Below, one piece after another: positions 1-9,925 of a DNA stretch of 64,000 nucleotides. The translations under genes and the position numbers were made by a program. Source of the stretch: Neoalteromonas facilis (lineage in GTDB: Bacteria; Pseudomonadota; Gammaproteobacteria; Enterobacterales; Alteromonadaceae). The stretch covers positions 617,856-681,855 of the forward strand of contig NZ_PEAY01000004.1 of assembly GCF_002807665.1 (NCBI RefSeq), in the 5' to 3' direction. The notes below the pieces were generated by a model that worked only from the letters and a program-made list of their open reading frames with translations, ran no database searches and had not been told where the DNA came from. Position 1 is the stretch's first letter. Each line of letters opens with the position of its first letter.

Positions 1-885
1 CAATTGGCAATGCTGGAAAAAGTGAAGAGTCAATCAGGCTTTATTGCTGCATTGGATCAAAGCGGTGGTAGTACCCCAAAAGCACTTAAACTTTATGGCG
101 TTGATGAAGATGCATACAGTAACGACGACGAAATGTTTGCAGCTGTGCACGCCATGCGCACACGCATAGTCACCAGTCCAGCATTCAACGGCGAGCGCGT
201 GCTAGGCGCCATCTTGTTTGAAAACACACTTGATCGCAGTATCGAAGGTAAACCTTCATCGCATTATTTGTGGCAAGACAAACAGGTTGTTCCTTTCTTA
301 AAAGTAGACAAAGGTTTAGCTGACGAAGAGAACGGCGTACAAGTTATGAAACCTATGCCGGGACTCGATGAGTTACTTGCTAAAGCGAATGCGCAGGATA
401 TTTTCGGTACTAAGATGCGCTCAGTGATTAAGATGGCAAATGCCGAAGGTGTTAAGGCTGTGGTTGAGCAACAATTTGAGATTGGTAAGCAAATCATTGC
501 GGCTGGCTTAGTACCTATCATCGAGCCTGAGGTGGATATTAACAGTCCACAAAAGGCACGCGCAGAAGCTTTGCTCAAAACCGAATTGATGGCTCAATTG
601 AATGCACTAACGGCTGATCAATTGGTTATGCTGAAGCTGACTTTGCCAGAAGAGCCTAACTTCTATCGAGAGTTGGTTGAACATCCGAATGTATTGAAAG
701 TGGTTGCCTTGTCTGGTGGTTATTCACGTGAAGAAGCTAATCTACGCTTGAGTGAAAACAATGGCATGATCGCATCGTTTTCAAGAGCGTTGACTGAAGG
801 AGTGTCTTTCGGTCAGTCTGATGATGAATTCAATGCGACTTTAGATGCAACAATTGAAAGTATTTACCAAGCCTCTAAGAGCTAA
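1..885 (+). CDS. fda: Class I fructose-bisphosphate aldolase (5' end cut by window edge)
   Basis: Glycolytic and gluconeogenic aldolase that splits fructose-1,6-bisphosphate into DHAP and glyceraldehyde-3-phosphate through a Schiff base, in the cytoplasm. The frame shows the family start [18 protein letters not shown], the strand PIIEPEVDI and the motif [11 protein letters not shown], whose lysine is the expected Schiff-base residue by comparison with the Staphylococcus-type enzyme. The protein is about 293-295 residues in view, close to the usual 296. The frame is open to base 1 and family members carry a few residues before the first ones seen here, so the start is probably just outside the window; TTG at 4 and ATG at 10 are in-frame alternatives. 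A strong terminator follows at 911, so this is the last gene of its transcript. Confidence 0.9.
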   Translation, partial: QLAMLEKVKSQSGFIAALDQSGGSTPKALKLYGVDEDAYSNDDEMFAAVHAMRTRIVTSPAFNGERVLGAILFENTLDRSIEGKPSSHYLWQDKQVVPFLKVDKGLADEENGVQVMKPMPGLDELLAKANAQDIFGTKMRSVIKMANAEGVKAVVEQQFEIGKQIIAAGLVPIIEPEVDINSPQKARAEALLKTELMAQLNALTADQLVMLKLTLPEEPNFYRELVEHPNVLKVVALSGGYSREEANLRLSENNGMIASFSRALTEGVSFGQSDDEFNATLDATIESIYQASKS

Positions 886-910
886 GCGCTGAATGCACAA
901 ACTTATAAAG

Positions 911-934
911 AGGAGCCTTCAGGCTCCTTTTTTT
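911..934 (+). terminator. Rho-independent terminator of the aldolase gene
   Basis: GGAGCC and GGCTCC form a 6-bp stem around the tetraloop TTCA, followed directly by a run of seven T. It lies 26 bases after the aldolase stop codon. Confidence 0.9.
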
Positions 935-1043
935 ATTGATGCTACACGGCAAAGCTCATTGCAATGCGGAGGGTTCCTCAGAGTCGTTAAGTTTGTATAT
1001 TACAACGCTAAGCGAGCGAGCGGTTGTCTTGCTGATAGTTAAG

Positions 1044-2567
1044 CTAACTGTCGATGATGAGTTCAAGATCAAGAGTGGAGAAATAAGTTTGTTCTTGTTC
1101 AAGGTCAGCTTTAAATATGGGCTTTTCGTTTAGCCAACCTTCAGGAAAGCGCAACGCCAGTGCTTTCCCCTCACAACCGATACTAAACTCAGGAAGGAAG
1201 TCTGCCTGCCGCTTGATATTAAGTAACACTGCAAGGCGGATTAAGGCAATTAGTCTTCGTACTTTTTTAGCGTCAAATAAGTCAAATTCAGGGATATCTT
1301 CTGTGCGGATTTTCTTGCGCTGGAATCGAACCAATGTCGCTAATAGTAATTGCTCTTCTTGGTTGAATCCTGGCATGTCTACATTCTGTAAAATGTAAGC
1401 GCCGTGCCGTTGGATCCCGCGAGAATTGATTTGTAAGCCTATTTCATGCAGCAAACTGGCCCAACCCAACATGCTACGTAGATTTTCATCAAAGAGCTTC
1501 CAATGGGCGGCGCTTGCATCAAATAGTGCGATTGCCATTGCATGTACTAGCGAGGCCTGCTCTGTGTCTACATCATAGCGGGTCGCTAAACTCTGTGCTG
1601 TTCGGCTTCGCACATCGTCATGTTCTAACGTTTCACTCATTTGATAGAGTACACCTTCACGCAAAGCTGCAGGTGAAAACTCCATACTTTCAATGTGGAG
1701 ACTTTGAAATGCGGCAATCAATATAGCTAATCCTGCGGCGAATACTGGGCGCCGTTCTTCAGGAAGATTTTCAATCTCTAATAAGTCTACATGTTGCGCT
1801 TGAATGCATGCTTGCTTGAGTTTTTTGAGTTGCTTGAGGGTAATTGGAGATGCTTTATCTGGGCTCTCTTGGCACAGCGTGAAAATGGTTTTTATGGTGC
1901 CAGATGTGCCAATGCACTGCTGCCATCCTAATCGGCGGTATTTAACGTCAATCAGTTCCAAAGATTGCTGTGCGGCCGTTATTGCACGACTAAACGACTT
2001 TTCGTTCAGCTCGCCGTGGTTAAAAAATCGTGTGGTGAAACTGACGCATCCCATTTGTAAACTTCTGCACAGGCGAGCGTCAAACCCCTCTCCAATGACA
2101 AACTCGGTTGAGCCGCCGCCAATATCAACCACCAACCGTTGTCCTTCAGAATGCTGCGTATGCGCAACGCCACTGTATATAAGACGGGCTTCTTCGGGCC
2201 CCGAAATTATAGCTATGGGGTAGGGGAATATCGCTCTGGCCCTTGCAAGAAAGGTATGTGCATTCCTCGCTTTGCGTAAGGTATGGGTAGCCACAACTTT
2301 CACTGAGTCGGGTTCGAAGCCTTGCAAACTCTCGGCAATAACGGTTAGCGTATCTAGGCCTCGCTGAATGGCCTCTTCAGTGAGTTTGCCATCAACCAGT
2401 CCTTCCGCTAGTCGAACCTTTTGCTTAACGCGGTGAACAATTTGCACAGATCCAGCGACGATACGAGCAACGACTAAGTGAAAGCTATTAGAACCTATGT
2501 CGAGCGCGGCGACCTTTTGGCTGTCGCGTACTTCGATGTCATTTAGCACGTTATCCATTGGTGGCAT
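1044..2567 (-). CDS. ppx: Exopolyphosphatase, Ppx/GppA family
   Basis: Releases phosphate from the ends of polyphosphate chains; related GppA enzymes hydrolyse pppGpp. The N-terminal actin-like phosphate-binding loop is visible as AALDIGSNSFHL (about residues 20-31), a second glycine-rich loop as VVDIGGGSTEFV (about 145-156), and the C-terminal half has the HD-like helical domain with LLHEIGL. Length 507 residues fits Ppx (about 500-515). The start at 2567 overlaps the end of ppk by 17 bases; a second in-frame ATG at 2558 would shorten the overlap to 8. Overlap and order (ppk then ppx) indicate one operon, so polyphosphate synthesis and breakdown are encoded together. Ppx is preferred over GppA because of this linkage. 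Confidence 0.92.
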   Translation of the reverse strand: MPPMDNVLNDIEVRDSQKVAALDIGSNSFHLVVARIVAGSVQIVHRVKQKVRLAEGLVDGKLTEEAIQRGLDTLTVIAESLQGFEPDSVKVVATHTLRKARNAHTFLARARAIFPYPIAIISGPEEARLIYSGVAHTQHSEGQRLVVDIGGGSTEFVIGEGFDARLCRSLQMGCVSFTTRFFNHGELNEKSFSRAITAAQQSLELIDVKYRRLGWQQCIGTSGTIKTIFTLCQESPDKASPITLKQLKKLKQACIQAQHVDLLEIENLPEERRPVFAAGLAILIAAFQSLHIESMEFSPAALREGVLYQMSETLEHDDVRSRTAQSLATRYDVDTEQASLVHAMAIALFDASAAHWKLFDENLRSMLGWASLLHEIGLQINSRGIQRHGAYILQNVDMPGFNQEEQLLLATLVRFQRKKIRTEDIPEFDLFDAKKVRRLIALIRLAVLLNIKRQADFLPEFSIGCEGKALALRFPEGWLNEKPIFKADLEQEQTYFSTLDLELIIDS

Positions 2568-4635
2568 ACTTGTCTTCTTGCTTTAATAGGTAGTTATAAA
2601 TCTCTACTTGAGAGCGAAGATTCCGCCTGTTACCACGTTTTACATACTGATTCGTTTGAAATTCATCGATAACCCTCGCTTTTAGCGTATCTTTAAATTG
2701 CAGCTCTAAAATATCGAGGATTTGTTTGATCATGGCAGGATCATAAATTGGGCAACCCACTTCAATACGATTATCCATATTGCGTGTCATCCAATCGGCG
2801 GACGAAATAAAGACTTTTTTATCACCCGCATTCTCAAATACCATCACACGCGGGTGTTCCAAAAAGCGATCGACAATACTGATGATTTGAATATTCTCAC
2901 TCAGTCCTTTTTTACCGGGAATAAGAGCACACATGCCGCGCACGATCCCGCGGATTTTTACACCCGCTTGGCTGGCACGATATAGATCGTCGATTAACTC
3001 TTTGTCTACTAAGTTATTAATTTTAAACGTGATTGAACCTTTTGCACCTTGATTCACGTGTTGGATTTCGGAACGGATCAACGATTGGATCTTGGTTCTA
3101 GCATTGAGTGGTGAAATTTGCAGGTGCTGAAACTTATAACGACGGTATGGGTAATTGATAAGGTCGAATACGTTTACGGCTTCTTCCGCTATTTCTTGAT
3201 TCCGCGTAAACAGTGAGAAATCAGTATAGATTTTGGCGGTCTTTTCGTTAAAGTTCCCGGTACCGATGTGGGCGTAGTGCACCATAGTGCCCTTTTCTTC
3301 TCGGCTAATCACACACAACTTGCTGTGAATTTTTAACGTGGGGATACCCAACACAACGCGAATACCGGCATCCGTCATGCGTTTGGACCATTCGATATTG
3401 GCCTCTTCATCAAAGCGTGCACGCAGCTCGACGACAACCGTTACCTTTTTACCATTATCTACCGCATCAATTAGAGAATTGATAATACGAGAGTGGCTCG
3501 CCACTCGGTATATGTTTATGCGAATCGCCTTTACACTAGGGTCGAACGCGGCCTGACGCACAAATTCGGTAAAATGTAGGAAACGGTGATAAGGGTAGTG
3601 TAGCAAAATGTCATTTGCGCTAATGGCGTCGAATACTGTGTCATGAGCGGCGAATGCACGTGTATTAATTGCCGGCATGGGCGGGTTTTCAAGATAGTCT
3701 CGCCCCACATTGGGGAAACCAATAAAATCTTTAAAATTACGGTAATGTCCGGCCGCAAGCACAGTATCCAATCGACTGATTTTTAGGCGCTTACGCAGAT
3801 CCTTTGACATGTCTTCCGGCATATCTCTGTCATGAATGACGCGCACAGGCTCTGCAATCATGCGCTGCTTCATACTTTCAGACATTTTCTCTACATAGCT
3901 TTCATCAATTTCATCATTGATGGAATATTCAGCATCGCGGGTCAATTTAAATGAAAACGCTTCCAGCGAGTCGTATTTGATAAAACCTTTAAAAATTTCA
4001 TCCAAGCATAACTGAATGATGTCATCGACAAGAATAATATGTTTCTTTTTTCGACTCTTTTGCGGGGGGATCACAACAAATCGCGACATTTCGCCGGTAG
4101 GTATCTGAATTACAGCGTACTTTGTATTGCGGTTTTCTCGTCTAATGGCGACGTACAAATAGACGGATGTGCCATTTAAGCGATCGAGTAGCTGTGTTTT
4201 GTTGTCGATTAATATCGGTGCAATGTGTCGCAATATCTTGTTGGTAAAAAGGTTTCGAAGCCACTCACTTTGATATTCATTCAATTCTGACTTACGAATT
4301 ATGTGAATGTTGTAGCGGGCAAGCGTCTTTTCTACATCTCGGTGAATTTCGTTGAACTTACCCGATAATTCAACAACTTTGGCTTGAATGTCGGCCATTA
4401 GCTGCGTTTGTCGCGCTGCTTCTTCCTCATTATCTTCGTTTAATGCAATGGTGATTTGACGCTTCACATCTGCTGCGCGTACCCGATAAAACTCATCTAG
4501 ATTGTTTGAGTAAATGCCAAGAAAGCGAATGCGCTCAACAATAGGGTTATTTTTATCGGCAGCTTCTTGCAGTACGCGTTCGTTAAAGGATAACCAGCTG
4601 AGTTCTTTCGGGTAGTATATTTCTTCGTCTGTCAT
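2551..4635 (-). CDS. ppk: Polyphosphate kinase 1
   Basis: Transfers the gamma-phosphate of ATP reversibly to the growing polyphosphate chain. The 694-residue protein starts with the typical YYPKELSWLSFNERVLQEA segment and contains both phospholipase D-like histidines: H437 in LKIHSKLCV, the expected autophosphorylated residue, and H594 in FLEHPRVMVF. These positions match E. coli Ppk (435 and 592) closely. It is the first gene of the ppk-ppx operon on the minus strand. Upstream, at about 4710-4735, a TTGACA-type hexamer lies on the minus strand, but I could not fit a convincing -10 or a Pho box. Confidence 0.95.
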   Translation of the reverse strand: MTDEEIYYPKELSWLSFNERVLQEAADKNNPIVERIRFLGIYSNNLDEFYRVRAADVKRQITIALNEDNEEEAARQTQLMADIQAKVVELSGKFNEIHRDVEKTLARYNIHIIRKSELNEYQSEWLRNLFTNKILRHIAPILIDNKTQLLDRLNGTSVYLYVAIRRENRNTKYAVIQIPTGEMSRFVVIPPQKSRKKKHIILVDDIIQLCLDEIFKGFIKYDSLEAFSFKLTRDAEYSINDEIDESYVEKMSESMKQRMIAEPVRVIHDRDMPEDMSKDLRKRLKISRLDTVLAAGHYRNFKDFIGFPNVGRDYLENPPMPAINTRAFAAHDTVFDAISANDILLHYPYHRFLHFTEFVRQAAFDPSVKAIRINIYRVASHSRIINSLIDAVDNGKKVTVVVELRARFDEEANIEWSKRMTDAGIRVVLGIPTLKIHSKLCVISREEKGTMVHYAHIGTGNFNEKTAKIYTDFSLFTRNQEIAEEAVNVFDLINYPYRRYKFQHLQISPLNARTKIQSLIRSEIQHVNQGAKGSITFKINNLVDKELIDDLYRASQAGVKIRGIVRGMCALIPGKKGLSENIQIISIVDRFLEHPRVMVFENAGDKKVFISSADWMTRNMDNRIEVGCPIYDPAMIKQILDILELQFKDTLKARVIDEFQTNQYVKRGNRRNLRSQVEIYNYLLKQEDKYATNG

Positions 4636-4742
4636 AGTAATCTGATAAAGTAAGTAGGTGTAATAGCCTGCTTAATGTTAGAAAAATCACTCATTATTAC
4701 TGAGCTTTACGACATATTTGTGTCAACAATCCAGTTTCTAAC

Positions 4743-5246
4743 TTAATTGAAACTAATATCAACCACTAAGTCATTGGCGATATCTTCTAGCGCTTGTTGG
4801 ATTGCATCCAAATCCACATCATCTGGCAGTGCTACGGTAAATTCAGCTTGGAACATAAGGTTGCCCCAATTAGGAGCGCTTACGCACTCTGAACTGAATT
4901 TTTGAATATTCACTGCAAATTGCTGCAAGATAGAGGTTATTTCGCTGACGATACCGGTTTTGTCATTACCCATAACAGAAAAGTGAACAATCCGGCTAGG
5001 CTTACTTTCTGGTGCTTTTACGTTCACCATTTGAATCGATAAATTCGGCAGTGCATTTAATGCAGATACGAGCTCATCAGCACTGGATTCAGCTATGGTG
5101 ACTTCAACAAACCCCGCAAATTGGCCCGCCATATGAGCAAAGCGGCTGGCTTGCCAGTTACCACCATGATTGCGCACAGCTTTGGCAAGTGTGTCAACTA
5201 AACCCGGTTTATCTTCACCAATTAACGTAATGACCAACGATTTCAT
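4743..5246 (-). CDS. ACT-domain protein, GcvR-like regulator
   Basis: Small 167-residue protein made of two ACT-type ligand-binding modules: residues about 1-75, starting KSLVITLIGEDKPGLVDTL, and about 85-165, starting SRIVHFSVMGNDKTGIVSEI. This is the layout of the glycine cleavage repressor GcvR family (about 170-190 residues), whose E. coli member acts on GcvA rather than on DNA. No gcv gene is nearby, so the regulatory target is not shown by context. It has its own 107-base gap to ppk and diverges from pstC. It could equally be one of the GcvR-like ACT proteins of unknown target common in marine gammaproteobacteria. Confidence 0.8.
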   Translation of the reverse strand: MKSLVITLIGEDKPGLVDTLAKAVRNHGGNWQASRFAHMAGQFAGFVEVTIAESSADELVSALNALPNLSIQMVNVKAPESKPSRIVHFSVMGNDKTGIVSEITSILQQFAVNIQKFSSECVSAPNWGNLMFQAEFTVALPDDVDLDAIQQALEDIANDLVVDISFN

Positions 5247-5320
5247 AAATTCTCCATAATTGACTAGGGCAGCACTGATTCATATATTCTTAATTAATTA
5301 GTGCTTGCTATTAACATAGC

Positions 5321-5344
5321 ACGTCTTACACTGCTGCAAGACGT
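5321..5344. repeat. 7-bp inverted repeat in the GcvR-like/pstC intergenic region
   Basis: ACGTCTT and AAGACGT flank a 10-base spacer, 29 bases before the pstC start and in the divergent promoter region. It could be an operator or an mRNA hairpin. No Pho-box repeats (CTGTCAT every 11 bases) were seen in this gap. Confidence 0.4.
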
Positions 5345-5372
5345 TAAATAGTACCGATGTTTCAATTCATCA

Positions 5373-7493
5373 ATGCAACAGCCCATGATTTCGCGCCAGC
5401 GCCGCCGCGACAGAATAGACTATTTTGCACAGCGAGTGGTGGTGTTTTTTGGCTGGGCAGTATTATTAACACTTGGTGTGTTAATCTGGCATTTGCTAAG
5501 CCAAGCGTTACCGCTATTTAATTCACCGAGTATTAAACCGAAAAGTGAGTTTCATATTCCCGTTCGTGAAGAAGCGCTTTACGTAGGGGATGTTAAGCAA
5601 GGTGGCCTTCTTGTCACGCGAACTCAGGCATGCGCTTTACATTTTTATATCCTATCAGTGAACAGTACACTGAAATTAGTTAAATCCACTCCCTACTCAT
5701 GTAACTCCGGTTTATCTGTATCACGCCAAGGCGAAGATTTGTTTGTGGTTGAGGTTTCCAATCAGAATCTCGTTCGGATACAGCAAGTCGTTAACGCAGG
5801 TAGCGATATTTCGATAGTATCAATCCTATCTCGGGCGATCCCTGAATCATTTGAGAATGTTCAAATTCATCGGGTTGAATTGACTGGACGTTGGGCTGTC
5901 ATCCAGTTCTACAGCGATCGGCATGATGTCATGTTGTGGATTGATAGATTGTCACCTGAACGTGCCTTTGAGCAGATATATAATAAAGGGGATTGGAGTG
6001 TTGCAATGCCCTCTGCTGATGCGTCCGCCTATGTGCATGAAGACAAATTGTTGCTCTGGCCGGTTGGCGCTGACAAATCTTTAGATTCGGTAGCGTCATT
6101 GCAAGCGGACGGACTTTTACTTGCCACAAATGACCCACGCGCTCTATATCTGAGTAAATCTTTCGGTAAAGTGAGTAAATGGACAATACTCAATAATAAT
6201 GGCGTCTTTGAGTTGAGAGAATTGTTTTCCATGCCTCTCAACGATTCTGAATCGCCTTTGAATGTGTCAATTGATCCCAGTGTAAACCTTGGCATGGTGT
6301 TAACTAATCAGGCCCGCCTTTTATTGTTTAACCGAGTCAGCGGAGAAATACTGTTTCGCTATCAGTTAGCGGAGCAACCGTCATCGATTGCTTGGTTTGG
6401 CGATAACCTGTATTTACACGTTAACGATAAATTATCGGTGTGGTCGGTTGATGATCGAGATAGTACAACGACACTTTCAACCTTGTTTGAACCCCAACGT
6501 TATGCGGGTTATCAAGAGCCCGATTACGTATGGCAAACAACCAATGCCACAGATTATCAACTTGCGAAATACAGCCTGGTGCCATTGATGATAGGGTCTA
6601 TCAAAGCGTCGATGGTTGCTTTGTTGATAGCAATTCCACTTGCACTAGGAGCCGCTGTTTATACGGCTTTTTTTGTCCATCCAAGATTGCGTGCCAAAAT
6701 TAAGCCGGCGATTGAAATGCTAGAAGCTATACCGTCGGTAGTCATTGGTTTTATTGCGGCAGTCTGGGTTGCGCCCCTAGCTGAACAATTTTTACTGGCA
6801 TTGTGCTTATTCATTATCCTACTGCCAGTCGTATTGATTGCTGTTGCTTCAACGCATTCGGCAATCTCAAGTAGAATTCCTGAACAAATGCGCAAATACT
6901 GGGAATTACCATTGATCAGTATTTTGGTCGTCATTACAGCTTGTCTATGTCTGTTGTTTGCTGTCGATTTATTGGTTGGTGTTGTGTCAGTATTTCAAGT
7001 GGCAGATGAAGATTTGCAATTCGGCACGCACGTGAATAAAACGACTTTAGTTGTAGCTATCGCGTTGGGTTTGGCAATTGCACCTACAATATATTCACTT
7101 GCTGAAGACGCAATTGAGGGTGTTCCGTACAGCCTGAAACAGGCTTCGTTTGCACTGGGAGCTACTCGCCTGCAAACGCTTCGAAATGTTGTGTTAAAGG
7201 TAGCGTTGCCGGGGATTGTGGCTGCACTGATGCTGGGGTTTGGAAGGGCGTTTGGTGAGACCATGATCGTATTAATGGTGACAGGCAATACACCAATAGT
7301 CGATTGGGATCTATTTACCAGTTTACGTGCAATGACGGCTAATTTGGCTATTGAGTTACCCGAAGCTGAGGTTGGCAGTGCTCACTATCGAGTTTTATTC
7401 CTGACGGCCTGCTTACTGTTTTTGTTTACCTTTGTGATTAATACGCTGGCAGAGCTACTAAGAATGCGTTCACGTAAAGTGAGTCAAGTCTGA
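5373..7493 (+). CDS. pstC: Phosphate ABC transporter permease PstC, enlarged form
   Basis: One of the two inner-membrane permeases of the high-affinity phosphate importer. It has 706 residues against about 320 in E. coli. One N-terminal membrane segment (residues about 22-45) is followed by roughly 350 residues of predicted periplasmic or extracellular domain, then by the permease core from about residue 405, including the binding-protein-dependent transport motif around SLKQASFALGATRLQTLRNVVLKVALPGIVAA. Such enlarged PstC proteins are known in Vibrio and Pseudomonas relatives. The stop TGA overlaps the ATG of pstA (TGATG), so the two are translationally coupled. Start at 5373 has no strong ribosome site; ATG at 5385 is an alternative. 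pstS is not adjacent. Confidence 0.93.
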   Translation: MQQPMISRQRRRDRIDYFAQRVVVFFGWAVLLTLGVLIWHLLSQALPLFNSPSIKPKSEFHIPVREEALYVGDVKQGGLLVTRTQACALHFYILSVNSTLKLVKSTPYSCNSGLSVSRQGEDLFVVEVSNQNLVRIQQVVNAGSDISIVSILSRAIPESFENVQIHRVELTGRWAVIQFYSDRHDVMLWIDRLSPERAFEQIYNKGDWSVAMPSADASAYVHEDKLLLWPVGADKSLDSVASLQADGLLLATNDPRALYLSKSFGKVSKWTILNNNGVFELRELFSMPLNDSESPLNVSIDPSVNLGMVLTNQARLLLFNRVSGEILFRYQLAEQPSSIAWFGDNLYLHVNDKLSVWSVDDRDSTTTLSTLFEPQRYAGYQEPDYVWQTTNATDYQLAKYSLVPLMIGSIKASMVALLIAIPLALGAAVYTAFFVHPRLRAKIKPAIEMLEAIPSVVIGFIAAVWVAPLAEQFLLALCLFIILLPVVLIAVASTHSAISSRIPEQMRKYWELPLISILVVITACLCLLFAVDLLVGVVSVFQVADEDLQFGTHVNKTTLVVAIALGLAIAPTIYSLAEDAIEGVPYSLKQASFALGATRLQTLRNVVLKVALPGIVAALMLGFGRAFGETMIVLMVTGNTPIVDWDLFTSLRAMTANLAIELPEAEVGSAHYRVLFLTACLLFLFTFVINTLAELLRMRSRKVSQV

Positions 7494-9097
7494 TGTTTAT
7501 AGCCCAAGTACGTGATTTATGGAGTCATAACAATCGCCAGTCATTGGCGATGATTATGGCCGCCTCGATGACGTCAATTCTATTATTAGCACTTGTCACT
7601 CTTTTACTGTTTATTTTGCTGCGCGGTAGTGCATTCTTTTGGCCTACACAGGTGAAAACAATCGAATACCAAATTGACTCACATGATCAAATTCACACGG
7701 TGCTAGCGAAGGTTCAACAGATAGAAGGTCAATCGAGTTCAGCACTGACACAGGGAAAACACCTAGCAGAAACACATTTAGAAGTGAGTACTATCGATTC
7801 ACTTGGTATTCAGTCACATTCTATCATTCTAAATAGTGAGAATATTATTAAACAGCACGTTGAAAGCCGCGTGGCAGAAATGCAGATGGACGATGGGCAA
7901 TACTTTTTCTTTTATCTCGACGCCTTACAGTCTCCGTCTAAAACGTTTCTCAGTGTTGATGGTCTGCCAGAACTGCTTCAGCAAGTGTCTGATTTGGAAA
8001 AACAAATTTCGTTGATACGAGATGGACATTTGTCTTCTATTCACAGGCAAATTGCACAGTTGGACCGCAGTGGCGTTGCGCTGGATGCTCCTGCAAGAGT
8101 AAAGTTAGAGCAGCAATTCTTTCATTTCCAACAGGCGATAAACCGCTTACAACAATCACTCTCGCAATATTTGCTCTTCGTTTCTGATGCGGAAGGAAAT
8201 AAAACCAGCATAATGTTATCGGATGTAAGCCAGGTTCACTTTCCAAACCAGTTAACTACGTTGGGAAAGTTGGGACTTAGCGTGACCAAGATTTTTGCGT
8301 TTTTGCTGGAGTCGCCCAAACAAGCGAATACAGCAGGCGGTATTTTTCCTGCTTTGTTTGGCACTATTCTTATGGTTTTGCTGATGACCGTTATCGTCAC
8401 ACCTTTTGGTGTGTTGGCAGCTATTTATTTGAGCGAATATGCACCGGCTAATGCATTGACCTCGGCTGTACGTATAGGTGTTAGCAACATGGCCGGCGTG
8501 CCATCGATTGTCTATGGTGTCTTTGGCTTGGGTTTCTTTGTGTATGGTATAGGCGGTGGTATAGATGAGTTGTTTTATTCAGACCACTTACCCTCGCCAA
8601 CATTTGGCACTCCCGGTTTATTTTGGGCCTCGTTAACGATGGCACTATTAACGTTACCTGTCGTTGTCGTCGCGACTGAAGAGGGGCTTAAACGCGTTCC
8701 GCGCGGAATTCGGAACAGCAGTTATGCTCTGGGAGCGACAAAGATTGAGACAATTTGGTATACCGTCTTGCCTATTGCAAGTCCCGGCATCATGACAGGG
8801 GTGATCCTAGCCATCGCGCGAGCCGCCGGCGAGGTTGCACCTTTAATGCTGGTAGGCGCAGTTAAATTTGCGCCAACCTTACCTGTCGACAGTGACTTTC
8901 CATTTTTACATTTGGATCGTCAGTTCATGCATTTAGGTGTATTGATTTATGATGGTGCATTTCATAGTCAAACCAGTATTCAGGGGTCATCGATGATGTT
9001 TGCTGCCTGTTTATTGCTTTTATTGTGTGTGTTTGGCTTGAATCTCATTGCGATCAATCTACGTTCTCGCTTGAGAAAGCGATATTCACAGGACTAA
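7493..9097 (+). CDS. pstA: Phosphate ABC transporter permease PstA, enlarged form
   Basis: Second permease subunit of the Pst phosphate importer. It has 534 residues, against about 296 in E. coli. A membrane segment at about 18-42 precedes an inserted 200-residue region (about 45-265) that is rich in glutamine and looks helical. The permease core begins near residue 280; it includes YLSEYAPAN and the conserved cytoplasmic loop [20 protein letters not shown] followed by a typical glycine-rich helix. The start overlaps the pstC stop by one base and pstB follows 7 bases after the stop. Size expansion parallel to PstC suggests the two extracytoplasmic regions work together, which is inference. 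Confidence 0.93.
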   Translation: MFIAQVRDLWSHNNRQSLAMIMAASMTSILLLALVTLLLFILLRGSAFFWPTQVKTIEYQIDSHDQIHTVLAKVQQIEGQSSSALTQGKHLAETHLEVSTIDSLGIQSHSIILNSENIIKQHVESRVAEMQMDDGQYFFFYLDALQSPSKTFLSVDGLPELLQQVSDLEKQISLIRDGHLSSIHRQIAQLDRSGVALDAPARVKLEQQFFHFQQAINRLQQSLSQYLLFVSDAEGNKTSIMLSDVSQVHFPNQLTTLGKLGLSVTKIFAFLLESPKQANTAGGIFPALFGTILMVLLMTVIVTPFGVLAAIYLSEYAPANALTSAVRIGVSNMAGVPSIVYGVFGLGFFVYGIGGGIDELFYSDHLPSPTFGTPGLFWASLTMALLTLPVVVVATEEGLKRVPRGIRNSSYALGATKIETIWYTVLPIASPGIMTGVILAIARAAGEVAPLMLVGAVKFAPTLPVDSDFPFLHLDRQFMHLGVLIYDGAFHSQTSIQGSSMMFAACLLLLLCVFGLNLIAINLRSRLRKRYSQD

Positions 9098-9104
9098 AGG
9101 GTAC

Positions 9105-9911
9105 ATGCTAAATCTATTTGACCGAGAAAAGCTTAACATCAGTCAGTTATCTGATGAGGAAACTGCAATAAAGGTGAGCGAGCTCAATTTGTGGTTTCAC
9201 AAAAAACAGGTGTTAACTGATGTCAGTATGCGGATCCCGAAAAATCAAATAACAGCCCTGATTGGGCAGAGTGGTTGCGGCAAATCTACGCTGATCAGTA
9301 GCTTTAATCGCATGAATGACCTAGTGGATGGATGTCGCTACCAAGGTGAGATAGAAATTGATGGGCGTAATATCAATCATCCACGTGAGAACGTTGCGCG
9401 ATTAAGAGCCCGAGTCGGCATGGTATTCCAGCGGCCCAATCCTTTCCCCATGAGCATATATGAAAATGTATGCTACGGCCTTAAGTTGCAAGGGGTGTCG
9501 CAGCGAAGAAGTCTCGATGATGCTGTAGAACAAGCGCTGCGTGATGCAGCCTTATGGGATGAGGTTAAAGATCGTTTGTTTGATTCTGCCAATATTTTAT
9601 CGGGCGGACAGCAACAGCGCTTGGTATTTGCACGAGCCTTGGCGTTACAGCCTGAAATTTTGTTATTAGATGAGCCAACTTCTGCGCTAGATCCCCTCAC
9701 GACGTTGTATATCGAAGAGCTTATGATCACGCTTAAAAAACGTTGTACGGTAGTGATCGTGACTCACAATATGCAACAGGCAGCGCGTGTTTCGGATTAC
9801 ACCGCGTTTATCCATCAAGGCGAAGTCGTTGAGTATTCAGACAGCGATACCTTATTTACCATGCCCAAAAAGAAGCAAACTGAAGATTACATTACTGGCC
9901 GTTATGGCTAG
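9105..9911 (+). CDS. pstB: Phosphate ABC transporter ATPase PstB
   Basis: Cytoplasmic ATPase that drives phosphate import through PstC/PstA. Residues 54-62 form the Walker A motif [18 protein letters not shown] is the ABC signature, and [13 protein letters not shown] is Walker B with the D-loop. The family-typical NRMNDL and [12 protein letters not shown] segments identify PstB specifically. Length 268 residues fits (E. coli 257; here with a short N-terminal extension). It sits 7 bases after pstA and 14 bases before phoU. Confidence 0.96.
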   Translation: MLNLFDREKLNISQLSDEETAIKVSELNLWFHKKQVLTDVSMRIPKNQITALIGQSGCGKSTLISSFNRMNDLVDGCRYQGEIEIDGRNINHPRENVARLRARVGMVFQRPNPFPMSIYENVCYGLKLQGVSQRRSLDDAVEQALRDAALWDEVKDRLFDSANILSGGQQQRLVFARALALQPEILLLDEPTSALDPLTTLYIEELMITLKKRCTVVIVTHNMQQAARVSDYTAFIHQGEVVEYSDSDTLFTMPKKKQTEDYITGRYG

Positions 9912-9925
9912 ACGTTAGGTGAACG

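Noticed and set aside
936..1133. 65-codon plus-strand frame after the aldolase terminator
   Set aside because: Overlaps the 3' end of ppx on the other strand, no ribosome site.
4636..4742. Pho box upstream of ppk
   Set aside because: Only a GACA-N6-TGTC pair is present; the 11-base repeat pattern of PhoB sites is missing.
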